A DNA stretch of 64,000 bases from Aphanomyces cochlioides (taxonomy: Eukaryota; Oomycota; Saprolegniomycetes; Saprolegniales; Verrucalvaceae): contig JAHQRK010000006.1 of the NCBI GenBank assembly GCA_019828595.1, forward strand, positions 62,001-126,000. The letters are read 5' to 3'. The position numbers and the translations under genes were made by a program. Position 1 is the stretch's first letter. The number at the start of each line of letters is the position of its first letter. This document shows, piece after piece, positions 10,698 through 20,967 of this stretch. A model generated the notes under the pieces. The model did not search any database and had not been told where the DNA came from. It saw only the letters and a list, made by a program, of their open reading frames with translations.

Positions 10698-12590
10698 CTA
10701 AGTGGTGAGCTTAGCGCGTTGGTTCTTGTTTGCTTGGATGTGAGTCGTCGCAGGAGGAGCTTTTTGCTGTTGGGCTGTCTGTGACTTTGGAGCCTTCTTT
10801 GGAGTTTGAGGTTTGGCAGCTTCCTGTGTGGTCTTGTTCTGTGTCTTGGGAGTGTCTTGAGGTTTCGATGGTGTTTGAGGCTTCGAGACAGGTTGGGTCT
10901 TGGCTTGAGCCGCTGATTTTGTGGGTGTTTGGGTCTTGGTTGGGGTTGGAGCCTTTTGTGGAGTCTTCTTCTTTGGCGTCTGCTTGGCTTGCTTCTTTGG
11001 AAGAGGCTCCGTCCAGTCGATCAAGATGGACATCATGTCACCGATCTCTTGACGGAACTCCTTCTTCTCTTGGAAGTTGGTGCGTCGAGACTTGACGGTC
11101 TCAAATCCGCTCAAATCTTCGCTCGCGTCGACAGCCTGATTGGAGACGACGACGACATTGCCCACTTTGTGATCCAACTCGGCATGGAGTTGGACGGTGG
11201 AGCTGCGAGGACGGACGGGAGCTGGGACATACTCGTATGGCTCGAGGAGGATTTCCATGATGGCACGCTTTTCACGTTTCTGGGCATCCGTGAGAGATCG
11301 ACGACGGTGGAGAGGTTTGGCTGGTTTCACGACAGACGACTTGGTGGGAGCTTTGACCTTGGAGGCGGTATTCTTCTTGGCGACAGGTGTGGAGTGAGGG
11401 AAGGTCTTTTGAGCAGGTGTCTTTTGCTTTGGGGTGAATGAAGTGGGTTTGGCACCATGCTTCTTGTTCTTTGTCATATCGTGTGGCTTCTTGTTGCGAG
11501 GCTTCCAGTCTTTGCCAGTGTCGCCAATGAGGATGTTGAGGATTTGTTGCATCTCGACTTGTTGAGCTGGCGTCAAAGTCATCTTGGGAACCGGACGGGA
11601 AGTAGCAGCAGATGATGTTTGGGGACGAGGGCTATGAGTGGTGGCTTTCTGAGTCTTTTGCCTTGGCTTGGCCGAAGTTGGTCGAGTGGATGGGTTTTGG
11701 TTAGGTTGCTTGGTATGAGGTTTCACAGTCTTGTTGCGAGGCTTCCAGTCTTTGCCAGCATCATCAATCAAGATGTTGAGAATTTGCTGCATCTCGAGTT
11801 GTTGATCTGGAGACAGGGATAGCTTGGAGTGGGTTTGGGCCTTCTTCTGGGTCACAGGAGGGGACTGGGTCGTCGCTGTCTTGGCTGGAGTGTTTTGCTT
11901 TGTCTTGGCAGAACCAGGTCGTGTGGTTGGCTTTTGGTTGGTTTGAGGCTTCTTGGCAGGAGGTGTCCAGTCTTCGTCAATCAAGATGTGGAGGATTTCT
12001 TTTTGTTCTTGGAGTTGAGCTGGAGACATCGAGACCTTGCGAGTTAGAGCTGTCTTCGGGACTTGTTGAACTGGAGTTGTCGACTTTTGACTGGCCTTGG
12101 ACGCTTTGGCATCTTGAGGCTTTGGAGCTTGGGCCTTTGGCGTCTTTTGGGCTTGCTTGGGAGTTGGCTGAGGTTGCTTGTTGGTCTTGTCGTTCCAATC
12201 CTCATCGATCAAGATGTTGAGGATTTGCTGCATCTCGAGTTGCTGGGCTGGGGTCATGGATTTCGTCTTGGTTGGTTGTTGGACGGGTGCAGCCTTGGAC
12301 GTTTGGTTTTGTTTTGGTGTTTCGGTCTGTTTGGTTGGTCCGACAGCTTTGGTTGGAGCCGTGGCATTCTTTTGTTGTTTTGATTGATGTTGTTTGTTGT
12401 CTTGTGTCTTGGCATGTTTTTGATCTTGCTTGGTGGTTTGTTGAGGCGTCACTGGCTTGACTTGAGTTTTGTGTTGTTGAGCCGAGTGCGGGTTGGCATT
12501 TTTCTGTTCTTGTGTCTGTGTCGTCTGCTGTGGCGCAGACGTTGGTTTGGCCGGTGAGGCGGTGGACGTCAAACCGAGAAAGGAAAGCAT
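10698..12590 (-). CDS. Array gene copy 3, K/Q/T/P-rich six-motif protein, 630 aa (reference copy)
   Basis: I do not recognise this family. The 630-residue protein is very rich in Lys, Gln, Thr and Pro and is mostly of predicted disordered character. It carries six spaced motifs at residues ~111-132, 187-208, 257-282, 337-362, 432-455 and 511-527. The consensus is S[LM][ST]P-x-Q-x-x-E-x-x-x-IL-x-ILID followed by a short acidic stretch and DW; the fifth (SLTDAQ...IMEILLEP) and sixth (GDMMSILIDWTE) are the most diverged. Motifs three and four share the ending KDWKPRNK. The motif looks like an amphipathic helix with an acidic/Trp cap. That suggests repeated docking sites on a basic linker, for example for a scaffold or filament-binding protein; this is inference. 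The N-terminus (MLSFLGLTSTASPA) is mildly hydrophobic but not a convincing signal peptide. It is intronless as read. Confidence 0.8.
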   Translation of the reverse strand: MLSFLGLTSTASPAKPTSAPQQTTQTQEQKNANPHSAQQHKTQVKPVTPQQTTKQDQKHAKTQDNKQHQSKQQKNATAPTKAVGPTKQTETPKQNQTSKAAPVQQPTKTKSMTPAQQLEMQQILNILIDEDWNDKTNKQPQPTPKQAQKTPKAQAPKPQDAKASKASQKSTTPVQQVPKTALTRKVSMSPAQLQEQKEILHILIDEDWTPPAKKPQTNQKPTTRPGSAKTKQNTPAKTATTQSPPVTQKKAQTHSKLSLSPDQQLEMQQILNILIDDAGKDWKPRNKTVKPHTKQPNQNPSTRPTSAKPRQKTQKATTHSPRPQTSSAATSRPVPKMTLTPAQQVEMQQILNILIGDTGKDWKPRNKKPHDMTKNKKHGAKPTSFTPKQKTPAQKTFPHSTPVAKKNTASKVKAPTKSSVVKPAKPLHRRRSLTDAQKREKRAIMEILLEPYEYVPAPVRPRSSTVQLHAELDHKVGNVVVVSNQAVDASEDLSGFETVKSRRTNFQEKKEFRQEIGDMMSILIDWTEPLPKKQAKQTPKKKTPQKAPTPTKTQTPTKSAAQAKTQPVSKPQTPSKPQDTPKTQNKTTQEAAKPQTPKKAPKSQTAQQQKAPPATTHIQANKNQRAKLTT

Positions 12591-13263
12591 GGTGGAGGGG
12601 ATTGCAAATTGGAATGTGTCTTGGTGAGATAGCTCTCTCGATGGCAGATCTTTTGATTGGAGTGGCTCATGTTGCAGGGCCAGCCAAGTGATAATCCTAA
12701 CGGCATATCATAAGATTGTATCCATGATACAATCGGTTTCAAGACTGTATTGGGCGTTGACATCGATGTCTCTACCATCGTCCGTGAACTCACCTCTCGA
12801 TGAATCACTCCAAGGATTGAAGGTGCAATATATTGCACGCAGCAGTGTTCGATGCCTGAGGGTAAATGCGATGTTCGTTCAGGAAATGCTATTCTTGTGC
12901 TACCCCGGCAGGATGAATGAATTCTTCATTGGATCGGCTATGTGACTCAGGAGGTGTATCCTCTCTGCTATGAATTGAGAGATCGCTTAACAACTTTGAT
13001 GATCATCAGACAATTGAATATTGATAGCGGCGAACTCGTCTGGCGGAAGTATGAGAAACATATGAGGATTATCATCGTGGGAGATTTTCCTTCCATTTGA
13101 GTATGGAGCAAACATTGTGAAGTTGTTCTAGGACGCTGGAGGCGACCCAACAGGTATGTCACTCTTAGTTGGTATTACATTTGAATGTGGCGATTGCAGG
13201 GTAGACGAAATCTACGCAGTTGTGAATATACTCTAGTCCGAGTGATAGAATGATATGCTACGT

Positions 13264-15155
13264 CTAAGTGGTGAGCTTAGCGCGTTGGTTCTTGTTTGCT
13301 TGGATGTGAGTCGTCGCAGGAGGAGCTTTTTGCTGTTGGGCTGTCTGTGACTTTGGAGCCTTCTTTGGAGTTTGAGGTTTGGCAGCTTCCTGTGTGGTCT
13401 TGTTCTGTGTCTTGGGAGTGTCTTGAGGTTTCGATGGTGTTTGAGGCTTCGAGACAGGTTGGGTCTTGGCTTGAGCCGCTGATTTTGTGGGTGTTTGGGT
13501 CTTGGTTGGGGTTGGAGCCTTTTGTGGAGTCTTCTTCTTTGGCGTCTGCTTGGCTTGCTTCTTTGGAAGAGGCTCCGTCCAGTCGATCAAGATGGACATC
13601 ATGTCACCGATCTCTTGACGGAACTCCTTCTTCTCTTGGAAGTTGGTGCGTCGAGACTTGACGGTCTCAAATCCGCTCAAATCTTCGCTCGCGTCGACAG
13701 CCTGATTGGAGACGACGACGACATTGCCCACTTTGTGATCCAACTCGGCATGGAGTTGGACGGTGGAGCTGCGAGGACGGACGGGAGCTGGGACATACTC
13801 GTATGGCTCGAGGAGGATTTCCATGATGGCACGCTTTTCACGTTTCTGGGCATCCGTGAGAGATCGACGACGGTGGAGAGGTTTGGCTGGTTTCACGACA
13901 GACGACTTGGTGGGGAGCTTTGACCTTGGAGGCGGTATTCTTCTTGGCGACAGGTGTGGAGTGAGGGAAGGTCTTTTGAGCAGGTGTCTTTTGCTTTGGG
14001 GTGAATGAAGTGGGTTTGGCACCATGCTTCTTGTTCTTTGTCATATCGTGTGGCTTCTTGTTGCGAGGCTTCCAGTCTTTGCCAGTGTCGCCAATGAGGA
14101 TGTTGAGGATTTGTTGCATCTCGACTTGTTGAGCTGGCGTCAAAGTCATCTTGGGAACCGGACGGGAAGTAGCAGCAGATGATGTTTGGGGACGAGGGCT
14201 ATGAGTGGTGGCTTTCTGAGTCTTTTGCCTTGGCTTGGCCGAAGTTGGTCGAGTGGATGGGTTTTGGTTAGGTTGCTTGGTATGAGGTTTCACAGTCTTG
14301 TTGCGAGGCTTCCAGTCTTTGCCAGCATCATCAATCAAGATGTTGAGAATTTGCTGCATCTCGAGTTGTTGATCTGGAGACAGGGATAGCTTGGAGTGGG
14401 TTTGGGCCTTCTTCTGGGTCACAGGAGGGGACTGGGTCGTCGCTGTCTTGGCTGGAGTGTTTTGCTTTGTCTTGGCAGAACCAGGTCGTGTGGTTGGCTT
14501 TTGGTTGGTTTGAGGCTTCTTGGCAGGAGGTGTCCAGTCTTCGTCAATCAAGATGTGGAGGATTTCTTTTTGTTCTTGGAGTTGAGCTGGAGACATCGAG
14601 ACCTTGCGAGTTAGAGCTGTCTTCGGGACTTGTTGAACTGGAGTTGTCGACTTTTGACTGGCCTTGGACGCTTTGGCATCTTGAGGCTTTGGAGCTTGGG
14701 CCTTTGGCGTCTTTTGGGCTTGCTTGGGAGTTGGCTGAGGTTGCTTGTTGGTCTTGTCGTTCCAATCCTCATCGATCAAGATGTTGAGGATTTGCTGCAT
14801 CTCGAGTTGCTGGGCTGGGGTCATGGATTTCGTCTTGGTTGGTTGTTGGACGGGTGCAGCCTTGGACGTTTGGTTTTGTTTTGGTGTTTCGGTCTGTTTG
14901 GTTGGTCCGACAGCTTTTGGGAGCCGTGGCATTCTTTTGTTGTTTTGATTGATGTTGTTTGTTGTCTTGTGTCTTGGCATGTTTTTGATCTTGCTTGGTG
15001 GTTTGTTGAGGCGTCACTGGCTTGACTTGAGTTTTGTGTTGTTGAGCCGAGTGCGGGTTGGCATTTTTCTGTTCTTGTGTCTGTGTCGTCTGCTGTGGCG
15101 CAGACGTTGGTTTGGCCGGTGAGGCGGTGGACGTCAAACCGAGAAAGGAAAGCAT
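13264..15155 (-). pseudogene. Array gene copy 4, two frameshifts
   Basis: Two private indels break this copy. There is a net 2-nt loss at about 14915 (CAGCTTTTGGGAGCC for CAGCTTTGGTTGGAGCC) near residue 80, and an extra G in a G run at about 13912-13916 near residue 415. Three overlapping open segments result (128, 380 and 253 residues, each with out-of-frame ends). The remaining sequence matches the intact copies. Confidence 0.8.
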
Positions 15156-15828
15156 GGTGGAGGGGATTGCAAATTGGAATGTGTCTTGGTGAGATAGCTC
15201 TCTCGATGGCAGATCTTTTGATTGGAGTGGCTCATGTTGCAGGGCCAGCCAAGTGATAATCCTAACGGCATATCATAAGATTGTATCCATGATACAATCG
15301 GTTTCAAGACTGTATTGGGCGTTGACATCGATGTCTCTACCATCGTCCGTGAACTCACCTCTCGATGAATCACTCCAAGGATTGAAGGTGCAATATATTG
15401 CACGCAGCAGTGTTCGATGCCTGAGGGTAAATGCGATGTTCGTTCAGGAAATGCTATTCTTGTGCTACCCCGGCAGGATGAATGAATTCTTCATTGGATC
15501 GGCTATGTGACTCAGGAGGTGTATCCTCTCTGCTATGAATTGAGAGATCGCTTAACAACTTTGATGATCATCAGACAATTGAATATTGATAGCGGCGAAC
15601 TCGTCTGGCGGAAGTATGAGAAACATATGAGGATTATCATCGTGGGAGATTTTCCTTCCATTTGAGTATGGAGCAAACATTGTGAAGTTGTTCTAGGACG
15701 CTGGAGGCGACCCAACAGGTATGTCACTCTTAGTTGGTATTACATTTGAATGTGGCGATTGCAGGGTAGACGAAATCTACGCAGTTGTGAATATACTCTA
15801 GTCCGAGTGATAGAATGATATGCTACGT

Positions 15829-17723
15829 CTAAGTGGTGAGCTTAGCGCGTTGGTTCTTGTTTGCTTGGATGTGAGTCGTCGCAGGAGGAGCTTTTTGCTG
15901 TTGGGCTGTCTGTGACTTTGGAGCCTTCTTTGGAGTTTGAGGTTTGGCAGCTTCCTGTGTGGTCTTGTTCTGTGTCTTGGGAGTGTCTTGAGGTTTCGAT
16001 GGTGTTTGAGGCTTCGAGACAGGTTGGGTCTTGGCTTGAGCCGCTGATTTTGTGGGTGTTTGGGTCTTGGTTGGGGTTGGAGCCTTTTGTGGAGTCTTCT
16101 TCTTTGGCGTCTGCTTGGCTTGCTTCTTTGGAAGAGGCTCCGTCCAGTCGATCAAGATGGACATCATGTCACCGATCTCTTGACGGAACTCCTTCTTCTC
16201 TTGGAAGTTGGTGCGTCGAGACTTGACGGTCTCAAATCCGCTCAAATCTTCGCTCGCGTCGACAGCCTGATTGGAGACGACGACGACATTGCCCACTTTG
16301 TGATCCAACTCGGCATGGAGTTGGACGGTGGAGCTGCGAGGACGGACGGGAGCTGGGACATACTCGTATGGCTCGAGGAGGATTTCCATGATGGCACGCT
16401 TTTCACGTTTCTGGGCATCCGTGAGAGATCGACGACGGTGGAGAGGTTTGGCTGGTTTCACGACAGACGACTTGGTGGGAGCTTTGACCTTGGAGGCGGT
16501 ATTCTTCTTGGCGACAGGTGTGGAGTGAGGGAAGGTCTTTTGAGCAGGTGTCTTTTGCTTTGGGGTGAATGAAGTGGGTTTGGCACCATGCTTCTTGTTC
16601 TTTGTCATATCGTGTGGCTTCTTGTTGCGAGGCTTCCAGTCTTTGCCAGTGTCGCCAATGAGGATGTTGAGGATTTGTTGCATCTCGACTTGTTGAGCTG
16701 GCGTCAAAGTCATCTTGGGAACCGGACGGGAAGTAGCAGCAGATGATGTTTGGGGACGAGGGCTATGAGTGGTGGCTTTCTGAGTCTTTTGCCTTGGCTT
16801 GGCCGAAGTTGGTCGAGTGGATGGGTTTTGGTTAGGTTGCTTGGTATGAGGTTTCACAGTCTTGTTGCGAGGCTTCCAGTCTTTGCCAGCATCATCAATC
16901 AAGATGTTGAGAATTTGCTGCATCTCGAGAGTTGTTGATCTGGAGACAGGGATAGCTTGGAGTGGGTTTGGGCCTTCTTCTGGGTCACAGGAGGGGACTG
17001 GGTCGTCGCTGTCTTGGCTGGAGTGTTTTGCTTTGTCTTGGCAGAACCAGGTCGTGTGGTTGGCTTTTGGTTGGTTTGAGGCTTCTTGGCAGGAGGTGTC
17101 CAGTCTTCGTCAATCAAGATGTGGAGGATTTCTTTTTGTTCTTGGAGTTGAGCTGGAGACATCGAGACCTTGCGAGTTAGAGCTGTCTTCGGGACTTGTT
17201 GAACTGGAGTTGTCGACTTTTGACTGGCCTTGGACGCTTTGGCATCTTGAGGCTTTGGAGCTTGGGCCTTTGGCGTCTTTTGGGCTTGCTTGGGAGTTGG
17301 CTGAGGTTGCTTGTTGGTCTTGTCGTTCCAATCCTCATCGATCAAGATGTTGAGGATTTGCTGCATCTCGAGTTGCTGGGCTGGGGTCATGGATTTCGTC
17401 TTGGTTGGTTGTTGGACGGGTGCAGCCTTGGACGTTTGGTTTTGTTTTGGTGTTTCGGTCTGTTTGGTTGGTCCGACAGCTTTGGTTGGAGCCGTGGCAT
17501 TCTTTTGTTGTTTTGATTGATGTTGTTTGTTGTCTTGTGTCTTGGCATGTTTTTGATCTTGCTTGGTGGTTTGTTGAGGCGTCACTGGCTTGACTTGAGT
17601 TTTGTGTTGTTGAGCCGAGTGCGGGTTGGCATTTTTCTGTTCTTGTGTCTGTGTCGTCTGCTGTGGCGCAGACGTTGGTTTGGCCGGTGAGGCGGTGGAC
17701 GTCAAACCGAGAAAGGAAAGCAT
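15829..17723 (-). pseudogene. Array gene copy 5, 2-nt insertion frameshift
   Basis: An extra AG at about 16927-16930 (CTCGAGAGTTG for CTCGAGTTG) duplicates a dinucleotide inside the third helical motif, near residue 265. It leaves open segments of 274 and 364 residues. Otherwise it is identical in reading to the 630-residue copies. Confidence 0.8.
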
Positions 17724-18396
17724 GGTGGAGGGGATTGCAAATTGGAATGTGTCTTGGTGAGATAGCTCTCTCGATGGCAGATCTTTTGATTGGAGTGGCT
17801 CATGTTGCAGGGCCAGCCAAGTGATAATCCTAACGGCATATCATAAGATTGTATCCATGATACAATCGGTTTCAAGACTGTATTGGGCGTTGACATCGAT
17901 GTCTCTACCATCGTCCGTGAACTCACCTCTCGATGAATCACTCCAAGGATTGAAGGTGCAATATATTGCACGCAGCAGTGTTCGATGCCTGAGGGTAAAT
18001 GCGATGTTCGTTCAGGAAATGCTATTCTTGTGCTACCCCGGCAGGATGAATGAATTCTTCATTGGATCGGCTATGTGACTCAGGAGGTGTATCCTCTCTG
18101 CTATGAATTGAGAGATCGCTTAACAACTTTGATGATCATCAGACAATTGAATATTGATAGCGGCGAACTCGTCTGGCGGAAGTATGAGAAACATATGAGG
18201 ATTATCATCGTGGGAGATTTTCCTTCCATTTGAGTATGGAGCAAACATTGTGAAGTTGTTCTAGGACGCTGGAGGCGACCCAACAGGTATGTCACTCTTA
18301 GTTGGTATTACATTTGAATGTGGCGATTGCAGGGTAGACGAAATCTACGCAGTTGTGAATATACTCTAGTCCGAGTGATAGAATGATATGCTACGT

Positions 18397-20289
18397 CTAA
18401 GTGGTGAGCTTAGCGCGTTGGTTCTTGTTTGCTTGGATGTGAGTCGTCGCAGGAGGAGCTTTTTGCTGTTGGGCTGTCTGTGACTTTGGAGCCTTCTTTG
18501 GAGTTTGAGGTTTGGCAGCTTCCTGTGTGGTCTTGTTCTGTGTCTTGGGAGTGTCTTGAGGTTTCGATGGTGTTTGAGGCTTCGAGACAGGTTGGGTCTT
18601 GGCTTGAGCCGCTGATTTTGTGGGTGTTTGGGTCTTGGTTGGGGTTGGAGCCTTTTGTGGAGTCTTCTTCTTTGGCGTCTGCTTGGCTTGCTTCTTTGGA
18701 AGAGGCTCCGTCCAGTCGATCAAGATGGACATCATGTCACCGATCTCTTGACGGAACTCCTTCTTCTCTTGGAAGTTGGTGCGTCGAGACTTGACGGTCT
18801 CAAATCCGCTCAAATCTTCGCTCGCGTCGACAGCCTGATTGGAGACGACGACGACATTGCCCACTTTGTGATCCAACTCGGCATGGAGTTGGACGGTGGA
18901 GCTGCGAGGACGGACGGGAGCTGGGACATACTCGTATGGCTCGAGGAGGATTTCCATGATGGCACGCTTTTCACGTTTCTGGGCATCCGTGAGAGATCGA
19001 CGACGGTGGAGAGGTTTGGCTGGTTTCACGACAGACGACTTGGTGGGAGCTTTGACCTTGGAGGCGGTATTCTTCTTGGCGACAGGTGTGGAGTGAGGGA
19101 AGGTCTTTTGAGCAGGTGTCTTTTGCTTTGGGGTGAATGAAGTGGGTTTGGCACCATGCTTCTTGTTCTTTGTCATATCGTGTGGCTTCTTGTTGCGAGG
19201 CTTCCAGTCTTTGCCAGTGTCGCCAATGAGGATGTTGAGGATTTGTTGCATCTCGACTTGTTGAGCTGGCGTCAAAGTCATCTTGGGAACCGGACGGGAA
19301 GTAGCAGCAGATGATGTTTGGGGACGAGGGCTATGAGTGGTGGCTTTCTGAGTCTTTTGCCTTGGCTTGGCCGAAGTTGGTCGAGTGGATGGGTTTTGGT
19401 TAGGTTGCTTGGTATGAGGTTTCACAGTCTTGTTGCGAGGCTTCCAGTCTTTGCCAGCATCATCAATCAAGATGTTGAGAATTTGCTGCATCTCGAGTTG
19501 TTGATCTGGAGACAGGGATAGCTTGGAGTGGGTTTGGGCCTTCTTCTGGGTCACAGGAGGGGACTGGGTCGTCGCTGTCTTGGCTGGAGTGTTTTGCTTT
19601 GTCTTGGCAGAACCAGGTCGTGTGGTTGGCTTTTGGTTGGTTTGAGGCTTCTTGGCAGGAGGTGTCCAGTCTTCGTCAATCAAGATGTGGAGGATTTCTT
19701 TTTGTTCTTGGAGTTGAGCTGGAGACATCGAGACCTTGCGAGTTAGAGCTGTCTTCGGGACTTGTTGAACTGGAGTTGTCGACTTTTGACTGGCCTTGGA
19801 CGCTTTGGCATCTTGAGGCTTTGGAGCTTGGGCCTTTGGCGTCTTTTGGGCTTGCTTGGGAGTTGGCTGAGGTTGCTTGTTGGTCTTGTCGTTCCAATCC
19901 TCATCGATCAAGATGTTGAGGATTTGCTGCATCTCGAGTTGCTGGGCTGGGGTCATGGATTTCGTCTTGGTTGGTTGTTGGACGGGTGCAGCCTTGGACG
20001 TTTGGTTTTGTTTTGGTGTTTCGGTCTGTTTGGTTGGTCCGACAGCTTTGGTTGGAGCCGTGGCATTCTTTTGTTGTTTTGATTGATGTTGTTTGTTGTC
20101 TTGTGTCTTGGCATGTTTTTGATCTTGCTTGGTGGTTTGTTGAGGCGTCACTGGCTTGACTTGAGTTTTGTGTTGTTGAGCCGAGTGCGGGTTGGCATTT
20201 TTCTGTTCTTGTGTCTGTGTCGTCTGCTGTGGCGCAGACGTTGGTTTGGCCGGTGAGGCGGTGGACGTCAAACCGAGAAAGGAAAGCAT
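18397..20289 (-). CDS. Array gene copy 6, intact 630-aa six-motif protein
   Basis: The predicted protein is identical to copy 3. The upstream spacer of this copy is 5 bp longer than the others because ACAAT is repeated at about 20428-20437, next to the ATTGTATC/GATACAAT hairpin. That makes this unit 2,571 bp and gives a marker to orient reads through the array. Confidence 0.8.
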   Translation of the reverse strand: MLSFLGLTSTASPAKPTSAPQQTTQTQEQKNANPHSAQQHKTQVKPVTPQQTTKQDQKHAKTQDNKQHQSKQQKNATAPTKAVGPTKQTETPKQNQTSKAAPVQQPTKTKSMTPAQQLEMQQILNILIDEDWNDKTNKQPQPTPKQAQKTPKAQAPKPQDAKASKASQKSTTPVQQVPKTALTRKVSMSPAQLQEQKEILHILIDEDWTPPAKKPQTNQKPTTRPGSAKTKQNTPAKTATTQSPPVTQKKAQTHSKLSLSPDQQLEMQQILNILIDDAGKDWKPRNKTVKPHTKQPNQNPSTRPTSAKPRQKTQKATTHSPRPQTSSAATSRPVPKMTLTPAQQVEMQQILNILIGDTGKDWKPRNKKPHDMTKNKKHGAKPTSFTPKQKTPAQKTFPHSTPVAKKNTASKVKAPTKSSVVKPAKPLHRRRSLTDAQKREKRAIMEILLEPYEYVPAPVRPRSSTVQLHAELDHKVGNVVVVSNQAVDASEDLSGFETVKSRRTNFQEKKEFRQEIGDMMSILIDWTEPLPKKQAKQTPKKKTPQKAPTPTKTQTPTKSAAQAKTQPVSKPQTPSKPQDTPKTQNKTTQEAAKPQTPKKAPKSQTAQQQKAPPATTHIQANKNQRAKLTT

Positions 20290-20967
20290 GGTGGAGGGGA
20301 TTGCAAATTGGAATGTGTCTTGGTGAGATAGCTCTCTCGATGGCAGATCTTTTGATTGGAGTGGCTCATGTTGCAGGGCCAGCCAAGTGATAATCCTAAC
20401 GGCATATCATAAGATTGTATCCATGATACAATACAATCGGTTTCAAGACTGTATTGGGCGTTGACATCGATGTCTCTACCATCGTCCGTGAACTCACCTC
20501 TCGATGAATCACTCCAAGGATTGAAGGTGCAATATATTGCACGCAGCAGTGTTCGATGCCTGAGGGTAAATGCGATGTTCGTTCAGGAAATGCTATTCTT
20601 GTGCTACCCCGGCAGGATGAATGAATTCTTCATTGGATCGGCTATGTGACTCAGGAGGTGTATCCTCTCTGCTATGAATTGAGAGATCGCTTAACAACTT
20701 TGATGATCATCAGACAATTGAATATTGATAGCGGCGAACTCGTCTGGCGGAAGTATGAGAAACATATGAGGATTATCATCGTGGGAGATTTTCCTTCCAT
20801 TTGAGTATGGAGCAAACATTGTGAAGTTGTTCTAGGACGCTGGAGGCGACCCAACAGGTATGTCACTCTTAGTTGGTATTACATTTGAATGTGGCGATTG
20901 CAGGGTAGACGAAATCTACGCAGTTGTGAATATACTCTAGTCCGAGTGATAGAATGATATGCTACGT

